Counted from the first letter of the stretch, positions 52,415 to 63,742 are shown. The stretch: DNA of 64,000 bases from Ustilago trichophora (GCA_900323505.1 OOIN01000020.1:248001-312000), one strand, 5' to 3'. Made by a program: numbers and translations. Notes: generated from the sequence alone by a model not told the origin.

Positions 52415-53456
52415 TGGCCTAGTCGCTGCTGGCAGTGCTTGGTGGATGTGGGAAAGCAGGGATGCTGATTGCAGGTCGAGTCAGGTCAGGGTCAAGTCGG
52501 GATGGCCAGTTTATAAGCAACAAGATAGGGGCTAACGATGGTGGTGGTGAAGGTGGGTCAGATAGAGATAGGAGCAAACGCAGTGGTCGGAGGTGTCGAG
52601 TTCCAGGGTCCAGAGTGGGGAGTGGGAAGTGGGGAGGGGATGTAGTGCGAAAGCAAGAAGCGGAAGCGGTCGAAGCATGTCGGAGGAACCGATGGTCCAA
52701 GCACACCCTTTTCAGCAGCAGCAGCAGCAGCAGCGGCGGCTGATCTTCCGACAGACAGACACACAATCCCCGCTGCGGTCTCACAAGACAGAGGGATTTT
52801 CACACATCACATGGCTCCACACTCGTAGACCCTCTCTTCTCTCTTTCTCTCTCCAACGCAATCATGCACGCTATTCGAGTCAGGCCCTTTCTTTCCTTTC
52901 TTACCGCTGCAAAAAAGGCTTTTTTTGTTTTGTTTTTTCTTTTGATGGACGTGTTGGACCGACGTGAAGACGGACAAAAGGCGCGGGACGTTGAAAAGCC
53001 AGCGCATGATGGGCTGCTGCTCCACCATTTTACCCCACCAAAGAAAAAAAACTCAGAGAGTCTTACCACATCGGTGCTTTCAGTAATGGGAGGAGATTCG
53101 ACGCCGATTGATCCGAAATGAAGAAGCAGCCGCCACCCAATTTGGATGATCAAATGTAAAGAGTAGTTTGTAAGGTGCATGGAAGCAATGTAGATCAGGT
53201 TGAGTGAGTGGTACAGTACAGTAAAACAGGTGTGATAGCATGCAAGATGCACTGCGGTGGCACAGCGAACAAGAGAGCCCACATGCAGAGCTCCGATACT
53301 ATTGTGGTGTGACGGGAAGGAGGAGATGCAGATGCAGACTAGAGGCTGTACAGTGACAGAACATATACGTGCGTTGACAGAAGTCGCCATGCACGCCTCT
53401 ACTGCTTCACAATGCGAGGCAAATGGCTTAACCATGAAAGCCAATTGGGCGGCTGA
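52415..53456. other. Intergenic: chorismate mutase promoter and UBLCP1 3' flank
   Basis: About 1 kb. A run of CAG units (about 52710-52735) and a short GTACAGTACAGTA (53211-53223) are seen; no gene. Confidence 0.5.
53211..53223. repeat. Short TACAG array
   Basis: GTACAGTACAGTA, the shortest array of the series. Confidence 0.7.
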
Positions 53457-54686
53457 TCACGCCTCCGGCCCGTGGAAATGCTTCCAAGCATCATGCATAT
53501 GCTCGTACTTTGTGAAATCGGTGACGCTAGGATGCGCCAACTGCAACAGATATCGGCGGAGCGCCACAAACTCGGTGTCGAAATTGGGCGAATTCCTGTA
53601 GGCCTTAATCTTGAGTCCATTGCGCGGATTCATGGCAAAGTTGCGACTGAGATCGTCAATGTGGATCGTGTTGTGACGCCCATAAACGTCGGGCCATCTT
53701 CGCCAGATGAACTCGAGCGCCTTGACTTCATGGGTTCCTGCTCGCGAATGGATCTTAAACATGGGCGTACGGTCAATGACAAATGAAATGTTGTAGTCCG
53801 GATTGCCCAGCATGTTGAGTTCGACCAGCTTGACTTCGAGCCATCGCCACGAGGTCTGCGACCAGACGCAAATGTCGTAGTGCGGATAGACGGCCTTAAG
53901 CAGCTCTTGCAGTCCAGGGCGTGCGGCCAGGGATGCAGGTGAGTTGGGGTCTAGTAATCGCTTGGTGTCGGCGATGCAGTAGTCGAGATCTAGCACGAGA
54001 AGCTTCTTGCCCGGTCGTGGTGGGTTGATAATGGGAAAGTCGGAGAAGCGGCGAATTGTCTTTTCGAGTATGGCAAGGTTCTTGGGGTCATTGTGCGGCT
54101 TGACTTTGGCTTCTTCCGCCTTGGGCAACTCGAGATAGTCGAGATCCTGTACAGCATCCTGGTCGCTCGATAGCGTGCTGGAAATCACTTGATCCTTGAA
54201 TCGGCCTGCTTCGGGAGTTCCAAGGAGGGTGAACTGCACGGTGATCTTGCAAGCACGATCCGCAGCGGCTGCTGTGTCGGTCGTCGTGCTTTCGGCCTTG
54301 GTAGGGGCCGGACGAGCACGCAGAGCAGCAGGCGCATAGGGAATAGTGCCGAGCTGGGTATCATCGCTTGGCTGCTTGCCTTTGACCATGCCCAGCAGCT
54401 TTTGACTCTCGGGAGGGACATCCGTCATCGAGAAGAGAATGCCTTTGAGATCGGCCACGGTCTCGTCTTCGGTCAATCTGGCTGAGAGCACGGAGCCCTG
54501 ATATTTGATCGAGAAGCCCACCATGGGAACAGGAGCAGCATCGGCGGCAGTGTGCGAGTTGCGATCTTGCTTATCTGTTGGTGGAGTAAAGCGAGAAGGT
54601 CCCGCTTCGGGCGACGATGAGAGGGCGGGTGTCTCCTTCATCTCTGAGGACGGGCCTGCAACGGCGTCTTGGCTCGACTCGGCCAT
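53457..54686 (-). CDS. UBLCP1-like ubiquitin-like-domain phosphatase (HAD/FCP family)
   Basis: 409 residues from the ATG at 54686; the frame is open 84 codons upstream to 54938, but MAESSQDAV begins a sensible Ser/Pro-rich head. A ubiquitin-like domain (about 56-155: FSIKYQGSVLSARLTEDETV, LGMVKGKQPSDDTQLG) is followed by an FCP/SCP-type phosphatase: KKLLVLDLDYCIADT (D233, D235), the YDICVWSQTSWRWLEVKLVE segment, and HIDDLSRNFAMNPRNGLKIK. In animals UBLCP1 dephosphorylates Rpt1 on nuclear 26S proteasome and blocks its assembly. The catalytic motif normally reads DxDx[TV]; here the last position is Cys237, which is unusual. Fungal orthologues otherwise fit. Confidence 0.85.
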   Translation of the reverse strand: MAESSQDAVAGPSSEMKETPALSSSPEAGPSRFTPPTDKQDRNSHTAADAAPVPMVGFSIKYQGSVLSARLTEDETVADLKGILFSMTDVPPESQKLLGMVKGKQPSDDTQLGTIPYAPAALRARPAPTKAESTTTDTAAAADRACKITVQFTLLGTPEAGRFKDQVISSTLSSDQDAVQDLDYLELPKAEEAKVKPHNDPKNLAILEKTIRRFSDFPIINPPRPGKKLLVLDLDYCIADTKRLLDPNSPASLAARPGLQELLKAVYPHYDICVWSQTSWRWLEVKLVELNMLGNPDYNISFVIDRTPMFKIHSRAGTHEVKALEFIWRRWPDVYGRHNTIHIDDLSRNFAMNPRNGLKIKAYRNSPNFDTEFVALRRYLLQLAHPSVTDFTKYEHMHDAWKHFHGPEA

Positions 54687-55373
54687 CTTTATGCGTTTAT
54701 CTCTATCTGTGTCGCAGTTGATGGTTTGGTCTTGGTTGCGCTTGAGTTGCTGAGAGGAGTTCATGAAGCAGCTTTCGAGACTCGGAAGATCGTTGTCTGT
54801 TGCAGAGTGTTCGATTTCAGAAAAGGAAACCTTGCAGAGACTTTGTTCAAGCCCAGTGCGGCTGTCGTGTGAATGCCATTGGCCGACTTTGAGGACGAGC
54901 AGCCCTCTGCTTTGAATCAAATGGAGGTCAACATGCAAAACGACGCCGCTTTTGCTCTGCAGTTGTCACAGTCTAATCAGGTCTACGCTTCTCGAATAGG
55001 CTTGACAATTCATCAAGATGATGCGCCATTGTTTTGTGGAGGAAAGATGTGCTTTGGCGCTGTTGTGTCTCTGCAATTCCGCCAGCATGCCGCGAGACCA
55101 ACACCCACCGACTAAGGGCATGTATGCAGTCACGCACGTCACAGGCCGCAAAAATTGACACATTGTTGAAGCCGCCGGTCTCACATTTCATATATCAAAG
55201 AAAAAAAGAGCTAGACTGTTGAAAACGCTTTGTTCAAGAGGTGACATGTCTTGGTTGACTGCTCTGCAGCGGTGTCACCAACAAAATTGAGAGAGAGAGA
55301 GAGACATACACACACATACATGCAACACCAACAAAATTCAAGAAAGCGGGACGCGCACCCAAACCAACACACA

Positions 55374-55411
<38 letters not shown>

Positions 55412-55778
55412 ACACACACACGCACACACAACTTGGCTTCGCAATCGGCAGCTCAGTCCAACCTCGACTCGTACCATCATCGTCACCATCAACAAAACAT
55501 TCTCTTTTCATCCCACCATCTTCATCTCTTTACATATTACCTCTCCCTCATTGCTTCCTCTCGATCCTTTTCGCAAGTGCCCATCGAGCGGCACCAACTG
55601 GTCTTGCGGCAGAGGAGACTTTGTGTAGGAATTCAATCTGTGCATGGCGGCCTGAGCGCAACAAGTCGCAGCCAACGGCACCGCCTGCTCTTTGTTTCCT
55701 TCGCTTTTTCAAAGTATTCGACTTGGCACTTGTTCCTCTTCCTTTCTTCCCTCCTTTTACGTCTAAGCACCGCCTACC
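54687..55778. promoter_or_regulatory. Divergent promoter UBLCP1-like / kinesin, with GA/CA microsatellites
   Basis: 1.09 kb without a gene. (GA)n and (CA)n runs occupy 55290-55430, including an uninterrupted GA tract of about 14 units followed by CA units, 350-490 bp upstream of the kinesin start. Confidence 0.5.
55290..55430. repeat. GA/CA compound microsatellites
   Basis: Two GA runs (near 55290 and 55380) each followed by CA/ACAC runs; likely polymorphic. Confidence 0.85.
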
Positions 55779-58670
55779 ATGTCAAATAACATCAAGGTCG
55801 TCTGTCGCTTCCGTCCGCCCAACGCTATCGAGCAGCGCGAGGGAAGCGACATTGTCGTCGACTTTAGCGATGATGGCTCTTTGGTCAAGATGACCCGAGG
55901 TGTCTCCACCTCGGGTCCCGAGGCAGGTGGCTTCGTCTTCGATCGAGTCTTCCCCATGAACACTATGCAGCGCGACGTCTTCGAATTCGGAATCAAAGAG
56001 ACCGTCGATGATGTCCTCAACGGATACAACGGCACCATCTTTGCCTACGGTCAGACGGGTTCCGGTAAAACCTTCACCATGATGGGTTCCGACATCGATA
56101 ATGACGACCTCAAGGGTATTATCCCTCGTATCACAGAACAGATCTTCGAGAACATTATGGCCAGTCCACCACACCTCGAATACCTCGTCAAGGTCTCGTA
56201 CCTCGAAATCTACATGGAAAAGATTCGCGATCTTCTCGCCCCGCAGAACGACAATTTGCAGGTGCATGAAGAGAAGAATCGCGGTGTTTACGTCAAGGGT
56301 CTTTCCGACTTCTACGTTGGTGGTCAGGCTGATGTCTACGAGATCATGCGACAAGGTGGTCTTGCTCGAGCTGTCTCTTCTACTAACATGAACGCCGAGT
56401 CCTCTCGTTCTCACTCAATCTTCCTCATCACCATCCAGCAACGCAACACCGAGACTGGCAGTGCCAAGACTGGTAATCTCTACCTCGTCGATCTTGCCGG
56501 TTCCGAAAAGGTCGGTAAGACCGGTGCAAGTGGTCAGACGCTCGAAGAGGCTAAGAAGATCAACAAGAGTTTGTCGGCGCTCGGTATGGTCATCAACGCA
56601 CTGACAGATGGCAAATCATCTCACATTCCTTACCGTGACTCTAAACTCACACGTATCCTTCAAGAATCGCTCGGAGGTAACTCGCGCACCACCCTCATCG
56701 TCAACGCCTCGCCATGTGTCTACAACGCCGACGAGACGCTTTCAACACTACGATTCGGTGTCCGAGCCAAGAGCATCAAGAACAAGGCCCGAGTCAATGC
56801 AGAGCTCTCTCCAGCCGAGCTCAAAGCGCTGCTCAAAAAAGCAAAGGCCGACAACGAGCGGTACCAGCAATACATTGCCAACCTCGAGACAGAGCTCAAG
56901 ACGTGGCGATCAGGCGGCAAAGTGCCCGAGTCCGAATGGGCCGATGCCAGCAAGGTCGTCGTCGGCCAAGGTGCACCAGCGGCAGCACCCACTCTTGCGG
57001 CAACTCCTGCAAGTCAGTCGCGCCCGCTTACGCCTGCCGTCGAGAATTTGCGCGAGCTCGCCTCCCGTCCCGAGACGCCATCTGCCGTCTCCATCGACAA
57101 GGACGAGCGCGACGAATTCTTGCGCAGAGAGAACGAGCTCAGCGACCAGATTGCCGAGAAGGAGGTCGCACTCAGGTCGGCAGAGACCGCGCTGCGCGAG
57201 GCCACCCAAGAGCTTGCCTTCTACCGCGAGCAGGAGGCGACGCTCTCCAAGGACAACAAATCCATGACTTCAGAAATCAACGAGATCAAGCTCCAGCTCG
57301 AGCGCGTCACCTACGAGCACAAGGATGCCACCATCACCCTCGACATTCTCAAGGAGCAGAACAAGGACCTCTCGACAGAGCTCGAGGAGCTGCGCAAGTC
57401 GCTTGCTGATACCGCCAAGAGCGTCAAGGACCCTTCGCAGGAGGGCAAGGAGCGCAAGAAGGCCGAGCGCATGGCCAAGATGATGGCCGACTTCAACCAG
57501 GGCATCGTCTCCGAAAAGGAGGAACAGATCCGCGAGACGCTCAGCAAACTCGAGAACGCCGGCAGCAGTGGGTCTGGCACTCTTTCTGCCGACGATCTTT
57601 CTACATTGCGTGAGCAGCTGCTTGAGTCGCAAAGCCTGGTGCGAGAGCAGACCGAGCGAGTACGTCAAGCTCACGAGGAGAACGAGCTGCTCCATCAACG
57701 CCGTCAGGAGCTCGAGAGTCGCTTTGCCACGCTTGAGGCCGAATACGAAGAGCTGCTCGACAAGTCGATCAAGGCCGAGGAGGCCAACCACGTCAATGTC
57801 GACATCACCATCCAGGACCTGAAGGCCAAGCTCGAGTCGCAATACGCGTCCAAGCGAGATGCACAAGTCAGCGAGATCAACGACCTCAAGCGTCAGATGG
57901 AGTTCAAGGCCAAGGAGATCGCCATCCTCACCTCCAACAACGACAATCTGAAGAGCACCAACGAGGAGCTCAAGCGCGCCTTTGCTGTCACCACTGCAGG
58001 TGTCGAGGGCGGACGCAACCTGGCCGAGTCGGCACGCGAGCTGGAACGTGTACGCAAGACAATGGCTGCCCAACTGTCCGAATTTGACACGATGAAAAAG
58101 TCGTTGATGCGCGACCTGCAGAACCGATGCGAAAAGGTGGTCGAGCTCGAGATCTCACTCGACGAGTCGCGCGAGCAGTACAACAATGTGGTGCGCAACA
58201 GCAATTCCAAAGCACAGCAGAAGAAGATGGCATTCCTGGAGCGCAACTTGGAGCAATTGACCAACGTGCAGAAGCAGCTGGTGGAGCAGAACAGCAGTCT
58301 CAAGAAGGAAGTTTCCATTGCCGAGCGAAAGCTGCTGGCAAGAAACGAACGCATCCAGGCATTGGAGCAGCACCTTATGGACAGCCAGGAGAAGCTCATG
58401 CTGCAGAACCGTAAATTCGAGGAGCAACTGCAGGCCGTCAAGGAGCGTCTTCACCAGGCCAACCAGATGCGTGGGCCCGCTGCGGCAGGTGCGGCACCTG
58501 GTCCCCTGGGCGGCTTTGGTCGTATCGCCAAGCCTCTGCGTGGTGGAGGACCGACGGCAGGCCCACAACCCGGCTCTGTAGCAGCGAGACAGGCAGGCTT
58601 TGGCGGCGGTGCAGGCCCCAACGACAACTCGCCCAAAGCACGATCCAGTTGGTTCTTCTCGTCCAAGTGA
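55779..58670 (+). CDS. Conventional kinesin heavy chain (kinesin-1)
   Basis: 963 residues, single exon. Motor: NIKVVCRFRPPN at the start, P-loop GQTGSGKT (91-98), switch I NAESSRSHSIF, switch II DLAGSEK, and HIPYRDSKLTRILQESLGGN. The neck and long interrupted coiled coil run to about 890; the tail holds the IAK motif (IAK at 916-918 in RIAKPLRGGG), which docks back on the motor to inhibit it. That tail and the light-chain-free fungal stalk identify kinesin-1, which carries vesicles and moves early endosomes and dynein to microtubule plus ends in smut hyphae (knowledge from the family). Confidence 0.95.
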   Translation: MSNNIKVVCRFRPPNAIEQREGSDIVVDFSDDGSLVKMTRGVSTSGPEAGGFVFDRVFPMNTMQRDVFEFGIKETVDDVLNGYNGTIFAYGQTGSGKTFTMMGSDIDNDDLKGIIPRITEQIFENIMASPPHLEYLVKVSYLEIYMEKIRDLLAPQNDNLQVHEEKNRGVYVKGLSDFYVGGQADVYEIMRQGGLARAVSSTNMNAESSRSHSIFLITIQQRNTETGSAKTGNLYLVDLAGSEKVGKTGASGQTLEEAKKINKSLSALGMVINALTDGKSSHIPYRDSKLTRILQESLGGNSRTTLIVNASPCVYNADETLSTLRFGVRAKSIKNKARVNAELSPAELKALLKKAKADNERYQQYIANLETELKTWRSGGKVPESEWADASKVVVGQGAPAAAPTLAATPASQSRPLTPAVENLRELASRPETPSAVSIDKDERDEFLRRENELSDQIAEKEVALRSAETALREATQELAFYREQEATLSKDNKSMTSEINEIKLQLERVTYEHKDATITLDILKEQNKDLSTELEELRKSLADTAKSVKDPSQEGKERKKAERMAKMMADFNQGIVSEKEEQIRETLSKLENAGSSGSGTLSADDLSTLREQLLESQSLVREQTERVRQAHEENELLHQRRQELESRFATLEAEYEELLDKSIKAEEANHVNVDITIQDLKAKLESQYASKRDAQVSEINDLKRQMEFKAKEIAILTSNNDNLKSTNEELKRAFAVTTAGVEGGRNLAESARELERVRKTMAAQLSEFDTMKKSLMRDLQNRCEKVVELEISLDESREQYNNVVRNSNSKAQQKKMAFLERNLEQLTNVQKQLVEQNSSLKKEVSIAERKLLARNERIQALEQHLMDSQEKLMLQNRKFEEQLQAVKERLHQANQMRGPAAAGAAPGPLGGFGRIAKPLRGGGPTAGPQPGSVAARQAGFGGGAGPNDNSPKARSSWFFSSK

Positions 58671-58974
58671 GCAACTGCCGGTCAGCATGTCGCGATACAG
58701 TGTCACACACTCTACACATACCCTCTCATTCTTTGTCTTGATATCGCATAGATAGCAACATACTACTGTCCTCTATGGTATTGCCTGTAGTCTTGAATGT
58801 GAAGACAGAGTACAGGAGAAGTCGTCGTTGGCCCGTATAAGGACGACTACAAGGTAGCCAAAGAGAGAGAGAAGGGAAGGAAGTGAGAATCTTATGAAAT
58901 TGAAACGACTGTAGCAGAAAAGAAGATTCCGGAGCGTGAATTGGAAATGGCAGAGGTGGCCTGAAATCGTGAGC

Positions 58975-59013
<39 letters not shown>

Positions 59014-59146
59014 GTCCAAGAAAAGCAGGAGGAAAACAGAAGCACGGAAGCACGGACAGTTACGGAGTGGAGGAAGAAATGGCGAATTCCGCTCTTGACC
59101 ATCGACCCTCTTCACACCCATACCTATCCACGACCAAGACCCGACA
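58671..59146. other. Intergenic with long poly(A) tract
   Basis: 476 bp between kinesin stop and the YqeY-like gene. About 33 A residues in a row (58978-59010). No gene seen. Confidence 0.5.
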
Positions 59147-59685
59147 ATGCTGCTCCGACAGGCACTACGAAACAACTACGCGCTGCGATCGCAGCTGCCT
59201 CGTTCTCTGGAGAGCACCACTCTCCGATCAAGCCCGTCTGCAAGTGAGTTGACTGGAGTTAAGCTGAAATGCTTCACGTAGGATGGAACGCTGACATGCT
59301 TCTACATGCCTTATCGTGTCATTCTCTTTCTACAGCATCCAACGCACAGGCATGGCCCCGCTTCTCTTCCACAGAGGCTGCGACGCCCGAAGATCCGGAA
59401 GCCCTTCTGCTGGCCAAGGTCAAGTCGGGCATTAAGGAGGCTATGAAGGCCAAAGACTCGCTCACTTCGACAGTGCTGCGCTCCATTGTTTCCGAACTCC
59501 AGTACTCGTCCAAGCAGAAGGGCAACCAGGTTTCCAAAGTATCCAAGCTCATCACAAAGGCGATCAAGAGGAGACAGGAGACAGCAAAGCAATTTAGAGC
59601 CGCAAAGCCTCCCAGAGAAGACCTTGCCGAGCAGGAGGAGAAGGAGGCTGCTATTCTGGAGAGGTTCCTTCCTGATAACAAATAG
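59147..59685 (+). CDS. YqeY/AIM41-like mitochondrial protein, C-terminally short, 2 exons
   Basis: Two exons: 59147-59243 and 59336-59685, joined over a 92-bp intron (GTGAGT donor, ACAG acceptor, phase 1), giving 148 residues. The first exon encodes a basic presequence (MLLRQALRNNYALRSQLPRS). The mature part begins GatB/YqeY-like: KVKSGIKEAMKAKDSLTSTV, LRSIVSELQYSSKQKGN, AKQFRAAKPPREDLAEQEEK. The frame ends ILERFLPDNK, where bacterial YqeY and yeast Aim41 normally continue about 50 residues (the second helical half). No downstream exon carrying the missing half is evident. GatB/YqeY proteins share the tRNA-amidotransferase tail fold, and Aim41 is mitochondrial, function unclear. Confidence 0.75.
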
Positions 59686-60128
59686 ATCACAAAACTGCAA
59701 TCAAAGAAGACATTGCCATCCTATCTGGGCAGTGTGTCTGCTAGTATCAAGGTCGTCGATGTTGAGCGAGGCTTTGATGATCAGGTTGAATGCTCCTGAC
59801 AAAGCAAAAGCAGGAGAAGGAAAGCATGCCGGAAAAGAATAACTTGTTAGATCGATGAAAAGCTGCATCTGACTGTAGACGAAAAAAAAAGAAGTGCGAG
59901 CAGGCAAAGGTGGAGCAATTTTTGTGAGAGAGTTGTCAACGAGCCAATCCAAGCGATCCCATTTTGCGTGCATCACGTCACAAGGCAGCGCAGCAGCATG
60001 ACCCCAACTGACAGCTGCTTGCTCAGCTCATTTACACCACACACAATTCCCTCTGCTTTAGCACCACCAACGCTGCGACACTTCTCTTGCTTTCACAACG
60101 GTCCACAACCCGTCTCAAGCAAACAACC
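59686..60128. promoter_or_regulatory. Intergenic: YqeY-like 3' flank and HBS1 promoter
   Basis: 443 bp, no gene seen. Confidence 0.4.
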
Positions 60129-63100
60129 ATGTCGCGACATCGCGCAGTGCGCAACCTCGATCTCGACGAGGAACTGGCCGAAGACGATTACTATGACGAG
60201 GATCCCTATGGTGAGTCTAGGAGCCACCTCGGCAAGCGCAGCGATTCCGCCCAAACACTGACATGTTGATCACTTCTCACTCGAATCATACCGACAGACA
60301 ATCTCTCACCTGAGGATCACGATGCCATGACCGAAGCGTACTCGCAAACACTCGACGTGCTCGGTCCAACAAGCACAAACGGCTTCACAGAGCGCGAGAT
60401 CAAAGACATTCTCTGGGATGCCTACTTTGACGTCGATTCGGCCGTCACACAACTGGTCGAAGAGAAGAGTAGAAGAGAAGCCAAAGCTGAAAGGGAACGA
60501 CAGAAACAAGGTGAGTAACAAGAGTGGCCTGGCTCGGTGCGGCGCCTTCCACATTCAATGATTTCCTTGAAACCTCTCTCGCAGGTGGCCGATGATCGTA
60601 CGGATATGGAGGTCGGGCCGAGCAGGGACCAGAGAGATGCGGGACTGTGGGCAAAGGTTAGGACGTCCATCTGAAACTCTGTACCGAACACCCTTTCCAA
60701 TTCCTACGTCTACGACGTGCACGGTCACAGAAAGCGGCAATACGCAGCTCGATGACGACGACCACGGCGACGAAGATGGACCCACAATAGAGGCGTTCAA
60801 GGAGCTTTCGCTACAGAGAGATCGACGTACTCAGATCAGAGGCGGCAGAGGCATGCCACAAGGCAAGGCACAAGGCCTTCGAGGGCTGGCGACAGGTGGT
60901 CGAGCGGGCTTGGCCAAACGTAACCTTGCGGGCCTGGCTCCGGACTTTGTACAAAAGTCGCAAGCGGCCCCGTCCCAAGAACCCTCGAAGCCGATGTCGA
61001 AGCTCTCCGCACTGGCAGCTCGATCAAGTGCAAAGCGCCCAGCAGAGAACCCTCCCCCTAACGCTGGCAACCGCCCTCGTCCTGCTTCGCCGGCTCCCAG
61101 CAGCTCGCCTTCCGCCCCCGCCGCTTCTGCACCTCCTGCATCACCTCCCACTGGTCGCGCATCTGCAACTGGTACCAGTCGACCAAGCAAGCTTGCAGCT
61201 CTCGCGGCTGCACGAAGCGGTGCGAGTGCCACAACACCAAAGCCGGCGGCTGCTCCATCACAAGAGCCGCCAGCAGCGGATGCACAGACCAAACCTCTCT
61301 CAAAGCTTCAGCAGCGCATGTTGGCCAATAAACAGCAGCGGAACGCAGCGACTCCGGAAGCTAAGAAGGCAGCGGCAGCAGAAGCAGCGGAAGAAGAAGC
61401 CCGATCTCGTCCGCAGACCTGCTATGGTTCCGACGTCCCCATCTCGTCCCTCTTCCCCACCGCAGATCCTCCTTCAGAGGCCAAGCCTTCGTCTGCCCAT
61501 TCGGATCCGTCGGGAGCTTCCTTGGCACCAGTCAGTGCGATAGCAGGCCCGTCGAAGAATGCTACAGATCAGCTTGTCGCCCCGCTGTCGCGATTACGGA
61601 CGGTCCCTGGAGGCTCACCATTTGCTCTCTACGTCCAGGGTTCGATCGAGGGCCCAACGCCGGAGATTGAGCGAGTGAGGAAAGCATTTGCCGGTCCCAG
61701 CCCGGACGATGTGGTGAAGAAAGCGCGAGAGGGCACGAGGCTCGGTGCCAAGTGATTGTGGTCGCAGTCTCGGCGAATCAGGATGTTGAAAGCAAGACTT
61801 TCCTCATGGCGTGTACTCATTTACTAATTATAACAATATCCTGCCATGCTATTTTGATATAATCTTCCTCTTCCACACGACCCCGGCGACATTCGATGAT
61901 ACAGCCGCGAAAAAGGCAGCAGCAGCAGCGAGTAACCCAGCATCTGGAACTTCGACGCCACTACATCGCAAAGCTGCGGTTGGCCAAGCTGCCAAGGCAG
62001 CCGGTGCCAAGCAAGGTGGAACTACGGTCAGCCAGCTTAGAAACGAAATTGAATCCCTCGATATTCACGGTGCCGCTGGCAGTAGGGCGGCCTCTTCAGC
62101 AGGGTCGGCTGTGCCTAGTGCAGTCTCGACGCCGATGGGCATCGCACACGAACGCATCATCGAAGAGTACCGCAAGCGCGAGAAAGATGGAAAAAGCGAG
62201 CTCAGTTTGGTTGTTGTTGGTGAGTATAACAGTTTCAAGCTTCTTCATCGGAAATGCAGAATTGTAGCTGACCAGATCGGATGCTCTCTATCTTTCGTCC
62301 ATGCAGGACACGTCGATGCGGGCAAGTCCACCCTGATGGGCCGTATGCTCCTGGAGCTTGGCTCACTCTCGCAGCGGGAATACTCTAGCAACGAACGTGC
62401 ATCACAAAAGATCGGAAAAGGCAGTTTTGCATATGCATGGGCCCTCGATTCTTCCGAAGAAGAACGCGAACGTGGTGTGACTATCGACATTGCCCAGGAC
62501 CATTTTTCCACCCAGCATCGTACCTTTACCCTCCTCGATGCGCCAGGTCATCGCGACTTCATCCCCAACATGATCTCTGGTGCCGCTCAAGCGGATTCTG
62601 CGCTCCTCGTTGTTGACTCGATTCAGGGCGCGTTCGAGGCTGGTTTCGGACCCAACGGCCAGACACGCGAGCATGCACTGCTGGTGCGCAGTTTGGGTGT
62701 TCAGCAGCTCGTTGTAGTGGTCAACAAACTCGATGCTGTAGGATATAGCCAAGAGCGATACGAGGAGATCGTGGGCAAAGTCAAGCCGTTCTTGACTTCG
62801 TGCGGATTTGACGCGGTCAAGCTCAAATTTGTCCCCTGCGGTGGATCTGTGGGCGAGAACCTGGCAGTGAGGGAAGAAGGTGGTGCTCTATCAGCTTGGT
62901 ATAGCGGCCCAACTCTCGTCGAGATCTTGGACACGCTCGAACCACCCGCCCGCCAGCTGGACGCACCGCTCCGTTTGCCTGTCACCAACGTCTTCAAGGG
63001 CCAAACCGCGATTGCTTCCGGTGTGGCTGTCTCTGGCCGCGTTGTCTCTGGCATTGTTCAGATCGGCGATCGACTCCGCCCTGTCCCCGGTGACGAATCG

Positions 63101-63601
63101 GGCATTGTCCGCGCCATCGAAGTGGATACCGAATCCGTCCCCTGGGCGGTAGCAGGCGCCAACGCCACCGTATATCTAAGCGGTATTGATCAGATCCAAA
63201 TTTCCGTCGGTGCTGTCCTCTGCGCTCCTTCCGCGCCTATTGCACTCTGCGACTCTTTCCTCGCCCAAATCCTCGTCTTCGAACCCACATACCCGCTTGT
63301 CGCCGGTACAAGCATCGAGCTCTTCCATCACAGCGCCAACATCGCTGCAACATTGACCGAACTCGTCAGCATATTGGATAAGTCAACGGGAGGGGTTAGC
63401 AAGAAAAAACCCAGAGTGCTCACCAAAGGCTGTACGGCCATGGTCAGGGTGACGGTTAAAGCGGGCGGGTTGGCGGGTCAGAGTAGTGGCATACCGTTGG
63501 AAGATGCAAAGACGAACAAGGAGATGGCGAGGGTGCTGATGCGGATGAATGGTGAGACTGTTGCCGCGGGTGTGGTTGTTGAGGCTCACGCTGCTAGTTG
63601 A
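60129..63601 (+). CDS. HBS1: Ribosome-rescue GTPase HBS1 (eRF3-like), 5 exons
   Basis: 972 residues from exons 60129-60210, 60298-60510, 60731-61744, 61905-62219 and 62307-63601; all junctions are phase 1 and keep frame. The N-terminal Hbs1 domain spans junction 1 (DEDPY + DNLSPEDHDAMTEA) and contains ILWDAYFDVDSAVTQL. A Pro/Ala/Ser-rich linker precedes SPDDVVKKAREGTRL. The G domain shows GHVDAGKS, DAPGHRDFIP, NKLDAVGY, then EF-Tu-like domains 2 and 3. Intron 3 (61745-61904) uses donor GTGCCA and has a TACTAAT branch. Intron 4 (87 bp) has no stop and divides by three. The boundary of exon 3 at 60731 is the only phase-consistent one I find. HBS1 with Dom34 frees stalled ribosomes. Confidence 0.92.
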
Positions 63602-63742
63602 GGGCAGTGGTAAGACGGGATCGATCTCTCGCGCATTGTGTATGACATAACTCTCACACACAAGAATGAAACAAGATGATGATGGAAAGAAGAGCATGCG
63701 GATGTGGTGTGGTTTGATATGAAAGGGTGTTGACAATAGGGT

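Noticed and set aside
60592..60730. ATG-initiated start of HBS1 exon 3 (MIVRIWRSG...)
   Set aside because: The upstream exons and phase-consistent acceptor at 60731 explain the frame; the ATG is inside an intron.
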